Of a DNA stretch of 64,000 bases, positions 8,728 to 17,405 are shown piece after piece; the stretch's first letter is position 1; every line of letters starts with the position of its first letter. The notes under the pieces were generated by a model, which was not told the DNA's origin, ran no database searches, and saw only the letters and a list, made by a program, of their open reading frames with translations. The DNA comes from Lactobacillus colini (GTDB taxonomy: Bacteria > Bacillota > Bacilli > Lactobacillales > Lactobacillaceae): NCBI RefSeq assembly GCF_017874575.1, contig NZ_JAGGLU010000001.1, forward strand, positions 310,001 through 374,000, in the 5' to 3' direction. The translations under genes and the position numbers were made by a program.

Positions 8728-11073
8728 ATGAGTATTAAAAGAAATTGGCAAGCTAAGTGGATCACGGCTAAGACAGCAAAAGTAAATGATGAACCTGAAT
8801 TTTCTTTAGCAGAAATGTTTAGCGGGGCTACAATTCAACAAGAAGCTCCAGATAAAAGATTGAAGCCACCTGTTGTTTTTAAAAAGATTATTAAGTTAAC
8901 TAAGAAAGTAAAGCATGCAGCTTTAAATATTACTGCTCATGGTATCTACATAGGCTATATCAATGGGCAGTTAATCAGTGATGCAATTTTTGCACCTGAT
9001 TATACTTCATATAAATCATTTCTACAGTATCAAAATTATGATGTAACTAAATTTCTCAAACTTGGAGATAATATACTTTACTTTATTGTTGCGGATGGCT
9101 GGTATGCTGGAAGAATAAGTGTTCAGGGAGGAAGTAATCAATTCGGTAATCAGTTGGCACTTCTGGCTGAATTAGACATTAAGTATATTGATGGAACTTC
9201 GAAGATTATCGGCACTAACAGCGACTTTAGTGTTGGTAGCGATAAGCACCGCTACGCTGATATTGACATTGGTGAGAGACAAGACTTACGGTATCCAGAT
9301 TTAATCAATAATGATCAATTATTCAATGATAATGCAATTAAAATTGATGAAAGCTACGATAACTTAGTCTTACAAGAAGGTCCCCAAGTCAAGCACCAAG
9401 AAATGCTAAATCCAGTTAAGATTTGGCAAGAAAGCAATAGCTTAATCATTGACTTTGGTCAAGTTATTGCTGGTCGAATTAGATTAAAGGCATCTTTTCC
9501 AAAAAATAAATTAATAAAAATAGAACATGCGGAAGTTCTTGATGAAAATGGAAAATTCTTTAAGAACATTGTAGGGAGAAATAAGAACCAGGAAGATTAC
9601 GTTATTGGTAACGGTGAAGTTGCAACGTTTGAACCAGATTTTACTTTTCATGGTTTTAGATATGCTAAAATTACTGGTTTAAAAGAAGATAATATTAAAA
9701 GTATTATAGCTTTTGCGATTTATAGCGATTTTAAGAGAACGGGATGGATTTCTACTTCGAATCCAAAGGTAAATAGTTTACTGCAGAATATCTTATGGAG
9801 TCAACGGGGCAATATGTTGTCAATTCCAACTGATTGCCCGCAAAGAGAGCGTGTTGGCTGGACTGGCGATATGCAAGTGTTTGCCGGTGCCTCAACGTTC
9901 TATTACGACACTTATGAATTTATCCGTAGGTGGCTTAAGAATGTGCGCGCAGACCAACGAGAGAATGGTGAGATTTTAGACTATTCTCCAGCACCGAAAG
10001 ATTTCTTTAAGAGCGTTGAATTCACTGGTAGTTTATCTTCAGCAGGCTGGGGTGACGCAATAATACTAATTCCTTATATTCTATATCAAAAATATGGTAA
10101 GAAAGAAATTTTGCAGGAAAATTTCACTGCAATGGAGCGTTGGCATAACTTTGCGGTAAAAAGTGCTGCAAGTAACAAAAAAGATAATACTAAATATTTA
10201 TGGGATACTAAGTTTCATTATGGTGATTGGATGTTTCCAAGTTTAATGATGAAGAATCCAGACCCAATGAAAACAGCTAAATTGACTAAGAATATTGTTG
10301 CTACAAGCTTTCTAGCTCATACTTCAGAATTGCTAGGAGAAATTGCTGAAATTTTAGGTGCAGATGGTCAAAAATATTTTGATTATGCAAAAAAGGTTAA
10401 GGAAGCATTTAATGAATACTATGTTAAAGATGGACAATTGACTAGTGATTTTCAGGGATGCTATGTTATTGCAATTGCCTTTAAGATGGTTAGTGGCCAA
10501 GTAAAAAAGAGGTTATTTAATAGATTAGTTGAATTAATTCATCAAAATGATGATAGACTTGATACCGGATTTTTAGCAACTCCGTATCTATTAGATGTAT
10601 TAACTGAAAATGGACAAGAAAATTTAGCTAAAAAAATATTTTTAAATGAAGATTGTCCATCATGGCTGTATGAAGTTGTTCATGGTGCAACGACAATTTG
10701 GGAATCATGGGCATGCATCCAGCCTGATGGTAAAGTAGGTACCTTTTCATTTAATCATTATGCAATGGGCGTAGTAATCAATTGGATTATCGAAAAAGTT
10801 ATTGGATTAGGTAACCTTAAACCTGGCTTTAAACAAATTGAAATTAATCCAAAAATTAAGGTTTTACCTGATTTTAAGTTCGAATATCAGACAGTTTCTG
10901 GCAATATAATGATTAACTTAAAAGACAATATCTATACCTGCCAAATTCCTCAAGGTATAAAAGCAGAACTTGTTGTTAGCGATACTGAACAATTTGCACG
11001 ATCCTATCCTAATGTTAAAAAAATAAGTAAAAATAAATTCTTAGTAGGTAGCGGGAAATATAGTTTCATCTAG
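8728..11073 (+). CDS. Alpha-L-rhamnosidase, GH78
   Basis: A 781-residue glycoside hydrolase family 78 enzyme that releases terminal L-rhamnose from glycosides. Order of parts: N-terminal beta domain (about 60-215), second beta domain (about 225-325), (alpha/alpha)6 catalytic barrel (about 335-690), C-terminal beta domain. The signature DCPQRERVGWTGD begins at D369, giving D369, E374 and D381; this is the same 5 and 12 spacing as the Bacillus GH78 enzyme BsRhaB (D567, E572, D579). The presumed general base is E659 in TTIWESW. No signal peptide is present, so the enzyme acts inside the cell. It is coupled to the preceding MFS gene. Confidence 0.93.
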   Translation: MSIKRNWQAKWITAKTAKVNDEPEFSLAEMFSGATIQQEAPDKRLKPPVVFKKIIKLTKKVKHAALNITAHGIYIGYINGQLISDAIFAPDYTSYKSFLQYQNYDVTKFLKLGDNILYFIVADGWYAGRISVQGGSNQFGNQLALLAELDIKYIDGTSKIIGTNSDFSVGSDKHRYADIDIGERQDLRYPDLINNDQLFNDNAIKIDESYDNLVLQEGPQVKHQEMLNPVKIWQESNSLIIDFGQVIAGRIRLKASFPKNKLIKIEHAEVLDENGKFFKNIVGRNKNQEDYVIGNGEVATFEPDFTFHGFRYAKITGLKEDNIKSIIAFAIYSDFKRTGWISTSNPKVNSLLQNILWSQRGNMLSIPTDCPQRERVGWTGDMQVFAGASTFYYDTYEFIRRWLKNVRADQRENGEILDYSPAPKDFFKSVEFTGSLSSAGWGDAIILIPYILYQKYGKKEILQENFTAMERWHNFAVKSAASNKKDNTKYLWDTKFHYGDWMFPSLMMKNPDPMKTAKLTKNIVATSFLAHTSELLGEIAEILGADGQKYFDYAKKVKEAFNEYYVKDGQLTSDFQGCYVIAIAFKMVSGQVKKRLFNRLVELIHQNDDRLDTGFLATPYLLDVLTENGQENLAKKIFLNEDCPSWLYEVVHGATTIWESWACIQPDGKVGTFSFNHYAMGVVINWIIEKVIGLGNLKPGFKQIEINPKIKVLPDFKFEYQTVSGNIMINLKDNIYTCQIPQGIKAELVVSDTEQFARSYPNVKKISKNKFLVGSGKYSFI

Positions 11074-11100
11074 CTGGTTCATATGTGGTGAATATAGAAC

Positions 11101-12092
11101 TTAATGATTTCTTTTTTGCTTTCTAAATTCGTTGGGGGTCACATTAGCAGTACGTTTGAATAATCTAAATAATGAAGGAACACTACTATAACCTACAATA
11201 TATGCAATGATTTATGAATTTCTTTCAACAGCTGAGAAGCTACGGCAAACTTACGCATGTCAACTAATTCTTGGAATGTTTTTCCTGTATCAACTTTTAA
11301 TTTATTCCCTAAATAATTTGAGTTATATTTAAACTTTTTAGCTAACTGAGGTAGTGTAATAGATTTATAATTTTGGTTGATGTAGTTAAGTAACTGCACA
11401 GTGTCCTGATTTTTATAAGTATTGAAATTGATTAACTCAGATTGGACACACTTGACTAACTCAGGAACTAATAGTGAATATAGTGCGTGCATTGCATTAT
11501 TTTTGTCTAAGTCATTGCCTAAGCCTTTATATATCAGACTTTCAATCAAGTATTGAGCATACTCGTTGTTATCTAGGTTAAAAATAATATAATTATCGTG
11601 AATACTGTCAATTTTTGATGCATTAAAGAGAAACTGTGTCACTATATTAGGTGAGGAAGATATAGTATCAAGTATTGAATTTATAGAGTTGCCGTCTTTT
11701 AAAAGAATATTTACTAAAATATCGTCTTTATTCATATAATCAATTGAATGGGATATATTTTTATCAAGCATGAGGAGCGAGTGCTCATGAAGAAGAACAG
11801 TTTCATCATTTATATATTGAGTGCAATTGCCTGAGTAAATATAATTCATTTCAACAAAATTATGTTTATGAGTCGGCATTACAGAAAAGCGATGGTGCTT
11901 TGAAACTAAGATATCTTGATTATGATCAAAAAAACTTCGTGGCATATGTATAATGGCGTTGGGGTCTCTCTCCAATTCTTGATTAAATTCTTCAGTATAC
12001 TTATCATCAAGGTCGTTAATATTTCGACCTACTATAAGCTGTTCTTTTTCAGTGTTATCGACTTGAAATAAAATATTATCTAAAAATTTCAT
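11101..12092 (-). pseudogene. AraC-family regulator broken by a one-base frameshift
   Basis: The reading frame from 12092 encodes a cupin domain (HKHNFVEMNYIYSGN) and the first HTH (SITLPQLAKKFKYNSNYLG), then stops early at 11193 after 299 residues. Moving one frame at about 11213-11217 restores a classic second AraC helix, IAYIVGYSSVPSLFRLFKR followed by TPNEF, which runs to a stop at 11101. Loss of one base in the IHKS-IAYI codons explains it. Without the second HTH the product should not bind DNA properly. It is divergent from the second GH78 gene, whose promoter it may once have controlled. A sequencing error cannot be excluded. Confidence 0.85.
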
Positions 12093-12139
12093 TAGTGTAT
12101 ATGCCTGTAAACTTGCAATAAAAACTACCTCATTTTTAT

Positions 12140-12168
12140 ATTTTAAGGCTTAATATAAGCGCTTACAA
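12140..12168 (-). promoter_or_regulatory. Promoter of the broken araC gene with cre-like box
   Basis: On the minus strand TTGTAA (12163-12168), 17 bp and TAAAAT (12140-12145) form a promoter. The overlapping TGTAAGCGCTTATA (12154-12167) differs from the cre consensus at one fixed position. The layout copies that of the rhaB promoter. Confidence 0.55.
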
Positions 12169-12230
12169 CTAATGATAGCCACTTTATACAAGCTAATAAA
12201 AAATTAAATAATATATAGAATAACGTATTT

Positions 12231-12268
12231 AACTCAATTCATATTTTTATATGGATTGAGTTTTTTAT
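12231..12268 (+). terminator. Plus-strand terminator inside a divergent intergenic region
   Basis: Arms 12231-12244 and 12249-12262 form a 14-bp stem with one T-G pair and a 4-nt loop, then a T run on the plus strand only. It lies upstream of the GH78 promoter and downstream of no plus-strand gene except the first GH78 at 8728-11073. It may end read-through from that operon or an unseen short RNA. Confidence 0.65.
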
Positions 12269-12320
12269 TTTGTGTAAATTTTTCTGTAAAAACGCAATGA
12301 ATAATGCTAATCATAAGAAA

Positions 12321-12348
12321 TTGTTTATATTTTGATAGCGCTTACAAT
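12321..12348 (+). promoter_or_regulatory. Promoter of second rhamnosidase with cre box
   Basis: TTGTTT (12321-12326), a 16-bp spacer and TACAAT (12343-12348) give a promoter. On the minus strand TGTAAGCGCTATCA (12333-12346) matches the cre consensus fully and overlaps the -10 box, which fits repression by CcpA. Confidence 0.7.
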
Positions 12349-12383
12349 TAATATTGATAGAAATAATAAAGAGAGGGAATAAA

Positions 12384-13973
12384 ATGGATTTTCAAGAAAA
12401 TAGAAATATAAAATTTATTCATAATCAATATTTATTGGAAAAAGCAGAAAAGCTAAAGCCTCAATTAATTAAACATAGCATTTCACCAACTAGACTTGTT
12501 GATATTGTTCCCGATAACACCAATGTTTATAATTTCAGCGCAAAAGAGAGCCATCAATCACTAGATAGCTTATCTAACTATAGCTTTGGCAAGGGTGAAA
12601 GGATAGTTTTTGACTTTGGTGATCATTATGTTGGACATTTTAAAATTAATATTAGTTCACTTGGCTCGCCAATGGACGCCCCATTATTTTTACATTTAAA
12701 GTTTGCTGAATTACCAGTTGAGTTGGCTGAAGACAGCGATGGGTACCAAGGAATGATAAGTAAATCGTGGCTGCAAGATGAATATATTCACCTTGATACT
12801 TTACCTCAAACACTTGCCTTACCTCGCCGCTACTCATGTCGCTATGTAGCGATAGATGTAATTGATACTTCACCTAAATGGAAGGCTGTGTTCTCTAAGC
12901 CGGTGTTTACTGCAGAAAGTTCAGTTGAGCTAAATCAAGTAACACCTGTAAATACAAAGAATAAAAAGCTTAATAAAATTGATAGTATTGGTCTCAAAAC
13001 CTTACAGGATTGTATGCAGCAGGTTTTTGAAGATGGACCTAAAAGAGATCGTAGATTATGGCTTGGTGATTTGCATTTACAGGCACTTGCCAATTATGCC
13101 ACGTTTAACAATAAAGAATTAGTAGAAAGATGTTTATATTTATTTGGTGCTTTACCTGCAGAAGATGGCAGAATCACTACTAATATTTTTACTTTTACTA
13201 AGCCAATTCCTGATGATACTTTCTTCTTTGATTATGGCTTATTCTTTATTTCAACTTTGTATGATTTCTATAAACAATTTCAAGATAAGCAAGTTTTAGA
13301 TGACTTATATTTAGTTGCTAAGCAAGAACTTGATTCAGTTTTAACAACGTTGAATAAGGATTATATCATCGAACCTGATAAAAACTGGTTCATATTTGTA
13401 GACTGGAACATGAACTTTGATCGTAATACCTGCGGGCAAGCCATCTTAATTTATGCCTTAAGACAATTTATTAAATTGGTAGAAATTGAAAATGATCAAG
13501 AAAATATAACAAAATATAAAGCTATTTTAACTAAGATGATTAAATCGTCTAAAGAAAAATTATTTGATAAAAAGATAGGCTTATTCATTAGCGGAAATGA
13601 TAGAGAGATAAACTTAGCAAGTCAAGTATGGATGGTTCTTGCCCATGTTTTAACTAACAAGGAAAACTATAATTTAATGACCAAAGTTATAAAGCTGTTC
13701 TTTCCAATTCATGATATAGCAACCCCTTATATGTATCACTATATTGTTGAATCATTATTTGAAAGCAATCATAGCAATGATGCAATTAAGCTGATCGAAG
13801 AATATTGGGGCAAGATGGTCGATTATGGTGCTGACACTTTTTGGGAAGCATTTGATCCTAATAAGCCAGATGATTCCCCTTACGGCAGCTTAGCAATTAA
13901 TAGCTTTTGTCATGCGTGGAGCTGTACCCCCGTATATCTAATTAGGAAATACATTACTCACACTATTAATTAG
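12384..13973 (+). CDS. Alpha-L-rhamnosidase, short GH78 type
   Basis: A 530-residue GH78-like enzyme of the short, single-module type known from Klebsiella KoRha. An N-terminal beta domain (about 1-190) is followed by the (alpha/alpha)6 barrel. The catalytic signature DGPKRDRRLWLGD starts at D217 and gives D217, D222 and D229, so the acid position is Asp rather than the Glu of the longer enzyme upstream. The base is probably E488 in TFWEAF. An upstream in-frame TTG at 12354 exists, but the GAGAGGGA ribosome binding site supports ATG at 12384. There is no signal peptide. It is followed after 16 bp by an MFS gene. Confidence 0.85.
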   Translation: MDFQENRNIKFIHNQYLLEKAEKLKPQLIKHSISPTRLVDIVPDNTNVYNFSAKESHQSLDSLSNYSFGKGERIVFDFGDHYVGHFKINISSLGSPMDAPLFLHLKFAELPVELAEDSDGYQGMISKSWLQDEYIHLDTLPQTLALPRRYSCRYVAIDVIDTSPKWKAVFSKPVFTAESSVELNQVTPVNTKNKKLNKIDSIGLKTLQDCMQQVFEDGPKRDRRLWLGDLHLQALANYATFNNKELVERCLYLFGALPAEDGRITTNIFTFTKPIPDDTFFFDYGLFFISTLYDFYKQFQDKQVLDDLYLVAKQELDSVLTTLNKDYIIEPDKNWFIFVDWNMNFDRNTCGQAILIYALRQFIKLVEIENDQENITKYKAILTKMIKSSKEKLFDKKIGLFISGNDREINLASQVWMVLAHVLTNKENYNLMTKVIKLFFPIHDIATPYMYHYIVESLFESNHSNDAIKLIEEYWGKMVDYGADTFWEAFDPNKPDDSPYGSLAINSFCHAWSCTPVYLIRKYITHTIN

Positions 13974-13989
13974 AAAGAAGATATTCGTC

Positions 13990-15189
13990 ATGAGCAGTAA
14001 TAAAAAGTTAAGTACATGGAAAAAAGTATTACTAATAATAGCCTTAATGGCACTAAACATCGTTGAACAAGCAGCCAGTGCAATTTCTGCCACAATACCT
14101 GCAATGGCTAAAACTTTTACAGGAGTATCAATGACTAATGTTGAAATGATCACTACTGCAGTAAATATTACAGTAACAATATTCGTTTTAACATCTGGCT
14201 TTATTAGTAACAAAATTGGTCAAAAACAAACAGCTGTATTAGGTTTAGCTATCGCGGCTATAACCTCAATAATTCCAGCATTTACTAATAGTTTTGTAGT
14301 TGTTTTAATGTCAAGAATTATTCTAGGAATTGGGATTGGCTTAGCTAATCCATTAGCGATTAGTTTAATAGGTGAATTCTTTACTGGTGATATATTGGCT
14401 TCATTAATGGGATGGCGCTCAGCAATCGCTGGAATAGGGGTCTCAATCATGACTTTCTTTGCGGGTCAATTGTTAAATATTAGTTGGCACGCTGCATATT
14501 ATGTATATCTTTTATTTATTCCAGTATTGATCCTGTTTACATTCTTTGTACCGCAACCAGAGAAAGAGGGATTACAAGCACAAAAATCGCAAAATAATGA
14601 TAAAAATAAAGAAAAATCCGAAATTATACCTCATGCACGTATTAAAGTAGCTGGTTTGGCGCTAGTTTTATTAGCTTACTTTTCACTGGTTATGATCACT
14701 ATGATTAAGATGGCCTTGCTTTATATTGAACAAGGCATTGGTTCTGCTACGGCTGCAAGTAATGTATTAAGCCTAGTAGGTTTTGCCCAATTACTTGGTG
14801 GCGCTCTTTTTGGGCTTGCATATAGATATCTAAAAAGTGCGATTCTTCCAATTGCTGTTATAGTTGGCGGAATAACTATGATAGGAATTGCCTATACTAA
14901 TAATGCTAATATTGTCATGCTATTAAGTTTAGTTTCTGGTTTTATTGGAGGAATGGGAATACCATATATTTTCACCAGAGTAAGCGCATATTCAACTACG
15001 TCAACTGCACCACTTAACAACGGTATCGTCTTGGTTGGTTCTAATTTAGGCTCATTTATTGCACCCTATGTAGCAGCTATATTTGGCAAGACTGCTCAAG
15101 CTGCTTTCTTAGGTGGGGGAATTGCTATGACAGGACTAGGAATTGTAATTATTATGGCATTCGTTATTTTGAATAAGTCTAAATATTAA
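13990..15189 (+). CDS. MFS transporter paired with short GH78
   Basis: A 399-residue, 12-helix major facilitator with a hydrophilic central loop (around residues 190-215, rich in Gln, Lys and Asn). It begins 16 bp after the short rhamnosidase, so it belongs to the same operon and probably imports a rhamnose-containing glycoside such as rutinose or a flavonoid or terpenoid rhamnoside. The substrate is an inference from operon context. No lesion is visible. Confidence 0.78.
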   Translation: MSSNKKLSTWKKVLLIIALMALNIVEQAASAISATIPAMAKTFTGVSMTNVEMITTAVNITVTIFVLTSGFISNKIGQKQTAVLGLAIAAITSIIPAFTNSFVVVLMSRIILGIGIGLANPLAISLIGEFFTGDILASLMGWRSAIAGIGVSIMTFFAGQLLNISWHAAYYVYLLFIPVLILFTFFVPQPEKEGLQAQKSQNNDKNKEKSEIIPHARIKVAGLALVLLAYFSLVMITMIKMALLYIEQGIGSATAASNVLSLVGFAQLLGGALFGLAYRYLKSAILPIAVIVGGITMIGIAYTNNANIVMLLSLVSGFIGGMGIPYIFTRVSAYSTTSTAPLNNGIVLVGSNLGSFIAPYVAAIFGKTAQAAFLGGGIAMTGLGIVIIMAFVILNKSKY

Positions 15190-15242
15190 ATTAAACAAGC
15201 TATCAATTTGTTACTTAAAATATTTCACAATGATATTGCAAC

Positions 15243-15296
15243 CGATTTCATTAGTGATAAACTTAACAATGTAAGCAAAAGCTATTAATGAAATCG
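15243..15296 (+). promoter_or_regulatory. Inverted repeat reaching the RBS of the alcohol dehydrogenase
   Basis: Eleven-base perfect arms CGATTTCATTA (15243-15253) and TAATGAAATCG (15286-15296) enclose 32 bases. The right arm ends in the first base of the GAGG ribosome binding site (15296-15299), ten bases before the ATG. There is no T run, so it looks like an operator or an RNA hairpin affecting translation rather than a terminator. Confidence 0.5.
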
Positions 15297-15306
15297 AGGC
15301 AAAATT

Positions 15307-16428
15307 ATGAAAATCAAAGCTGCTGTAGTTGAAAAAGTGGGAGATCCATTTGTAATTAAAGACGATATTGACTTACATGAAGTTGGTCCTACAGACGTGC
15401 AAGTTCATATGGTTGCTAGTGGTATCTGCCACTCAGATGAAGCAATTAGAAAAGGTGACGCTTCTCTAGGTTATCCTGTAATCTTAGGACACGAAGGTGC
15501 TGGTATCGTTGAAAAAGTGGGTTCAGAAGTTCAAAATCTTAAACCCGGTGACCATGTTGTAATGGCATTCTATGCAGATGGTCTTTGCGATAAGTGTTTA
15601 TCAGGCATTCCTACTCAATGCCGCCACTATGCTGATTACAACTTATCAGGTGTAAGATTTGACGGTGAAGATCAATTCCAGGAAAACGGCAAACACATTT
15701 CTGATATGTTTAACCAATCTTCATTTACGACAACTACTGTAACTAATCAAAGAAACTGTGTTAAAGTTGATGACGATGTCGACTTACGTAAGGTTGGTCC
15801 TCTAGGATGTGGTTATATTACTGGTTCTGGAACCGTCTTTAACACCTTAAAGCCACGCCCAGGTCAAACTATTGCTGTTTTTGGTACTGGTGCAGTTGGT
15901 CTTGCAGCAATGATGGCTGGGAAAATCTCTGGCTGTACTAAGGTAATTGCTGTTGATATCGTACCTTCACGTTTGGAACTAGCTAAAGAACTTGGTGCTA
16001 CCGATGCAATTAATTCTAAGCAAGAAGATCCAGTTGCTAAGATCAAGGAACTAACTGGAGGCTATGGTGTTGATTATGCTGTAGATACTACTGGTGTATC
16101 TGCAGTAATGAAGAGTGGAATTGACGCTTTGGCTCAAGGTGGTACCTTAGCAGCAATTGCCGTAACCCCTAATAATTTAGAATTTTCAACTTGGAATGAC
16201 CTATGTACTAATGACCGCAAGGTAATTGGCGTTAACATGGGTGATGCTATTCCTCAAATTGATATCCCAAGATTGATTGCTTTCAATAAGTTAGGTATGT
16301 TTGATTTTGAAAAGACTGAGAAGTTCTATGACTTTGAAGATATCAATCAAGCAGATGCAGATTCAGTATCAGGTAAGACTATTAAGCCAGTTTTGATTAT
16401 TGATAAGGATTATGAACCTAGTAAATAA
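15307..16428 (+). CDS. Zinc-type alcohol dehydrogenase (MDR family)
   Basis: A 373-residue medium-chain dehydrogenase. The catalytic-zinc motifs GICHSDE and GHEGAGIVEKVG are present, and the Rossmann motif is FGTGAVGLAAM. The structural-zinc lobe is CDKCLSGIPTQC, in which the first of the usual four cysteines appears to be replaced by Asp. Relatives are NAD(P)-dependent aryl/benzyl or short-chain alcohol dehydrogenases. Its position next to the rhamnose genes makes reduction of L-lactaldehyde to 1,2-propanediol, or of an aglycone aldehyde, plausible but unproven. A bidirectional terminator follows. Confidence 0.88.
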   Translation: MKIKAAVVEKVGDPFVIKDDIDLHEVGPTDVQVHMVASGICHSDEAIRKGDASLGYPVILGHEGAGIVEKVGSEVQNLKPGDHVVMAFYADGLCDKCLSGIPTQCRHYADYNLSGVRFDGEDQFQENGKHISDMFNQSSFTTTTVTNQRNCVKVDDDVDLRKVGPLGCGYITGSGTVFNTLKPRPGQTIAVFGTGAVGLAAMMAGKISGCTKVIAVDIVPSRLELAKELGATDAINSKQEDPVAKIKELTGGYGVDYAVDTTGVSAVMKSGIDALAQGGTLAAIAVTPNNLEFSTWNDLCTNDRKVIGVNMGDAIPQIDIPRLIAFNKLGMFDFEKTEKFYDFEDINQADADSVSGKTIKPVLIIDKDYEPSK

Positions 16429-16461
16429 AGCTAACTTTACATAAATTAAAATATATAAACA

Positions 16462-16510
16462 AAAAGAACATCCCTTCTCAGGAAGATTCCTAGAGTAGGG
16501 ATGTTCTTTT
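16462..16510. terminator. Bidirectional terminator
   Basis: Perfect 14-bp arms (16462-16475 and 16497-16510) with a further paired core and A/T runs on both sides. It serves the alcohol dehydrogenase and the convergent SDR gene. The last codons of the SDR gene lie within the hairpin. Confidence 0.85.
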
Positions 16511-17077
16511 GTGTCCAGCTTTAACTACTTTATTTACTAATTCACCGGCTATTTCAGTTACTGTTACTGGCTTATATTTTTTAGAGAAGATACCAATAAT
16601 ATCTAAAATGGCAGCCATCCTCCCCTTATGGCCCTCGCCGAATACTACAGTGGGCGTGACAACAGCAAGCGGAATGTCGCTAGTATTTAACATTTTTATT
16701 ATTTTTTGTTTAATTTTAACTAATTGTTTATTCCCAATGCTTGCACTAATAAAACCCATTGCCTTAACATGATGCTTTTCAGCAATTTTCATCATCGTTT
16801 GAGCAGGAAGTTCATTCAATTGCTTAAACTTATCAGGATTTTTTTCAGAACCACCAATTAAGTCAACGATATAGGTGATTTGAGAAGGTAATTTTTCATC
16901 AGTTTGTTCAAAATTAGCTGCGTCAGCACGAATATTGTGAATGTTTTCTCCAGAGATTTCACTTTTTCCCAGACGAGAGACAATATAAAATTGAGCAGTA
17001 GGATCTTTCTGACGCCAGTATTTAACAACATTAGTTCCAATATATCCGCTGCCACCCAATAAAACAATATTTGTCAT
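16490..17077 (-). CDS. NAD(P)-binding epimerase/dehydratase family protein
   Basis: A 195-residue single-domain Rossmann protein of the atypical SDR type, starting MTNIVLLGGSGYIGTNVVKYW with the GxxGxxG nucleotide motif. ATG at 17077 follows AAGGGTGA, so the longer TTG start further upstream is unlikely. It resembles NAD-dependent epimerases or NmrA-like proteins; the substrate is unknown. It is convergent with the alcohol dehydrogenase, and its 3' end lies in the shared terminator hairpin. Confidence 0.75.
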   Translation of the reverse strand: MTNIVLLGGSGYIGTNVVKYWRQKDPTAQFYIVSRLGKSEISGENIHNIRADAANFEQTDEKLPSQITYIVDLIGGSEKNPDKFKQLNELPAQTMMKIAEKHHVKAMGFISASIGNKQLVKIKQKIIKMLNTSDIPLAVVTPTVVFGEGHKGRMAAILDIIGIFSKKYKPVTVTEIAGELVNKVVKAGHKRTSLL

Positions 17078-17321
17078 AAAATCACCCTTAATACTTATAA
17101 TGTCAACGAAAAAAATTTTAATCTTTATAAGAATAGAAATCAATTAAGTTAGTCATTATTTAATAATGCTTAAAATTTAAATGTTAAATTATTCACTTTT
17201 AAATAACATCATTAAGTGCATGATTAATTGAATATAAAACTATATTTTTTAAATAATATATAAGCTCAGAATATTAATATTTTAGCATTTATAATCCATA
17301 TTAAACTTAATATCATTTTTA

Positions 17322-17359
17322 TGATAGCGGTTGCATAAAATAATATTAAGTTTTATAAT
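17322..17359 (+). promoter_or_regulatory. Promoter of the surface protein with cre box
   Basis: TTGCAT (17331-17336), a 17-bp spacer and a perfect TATAAT (17354-17359). On the minus strand TGCAACCGCTATCA (17322-17335) matches the loose cre consensus and covers most of the -35 box. Much of the sequence between 17144 and 17321 is AT-rich with no other feature seen. Confidence 0.6.
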
Positions 17360-17405
17360 AGCTTTACAAATTTAATCATTTTTTTTGATTTATCAGGAGG
17401 AAACA

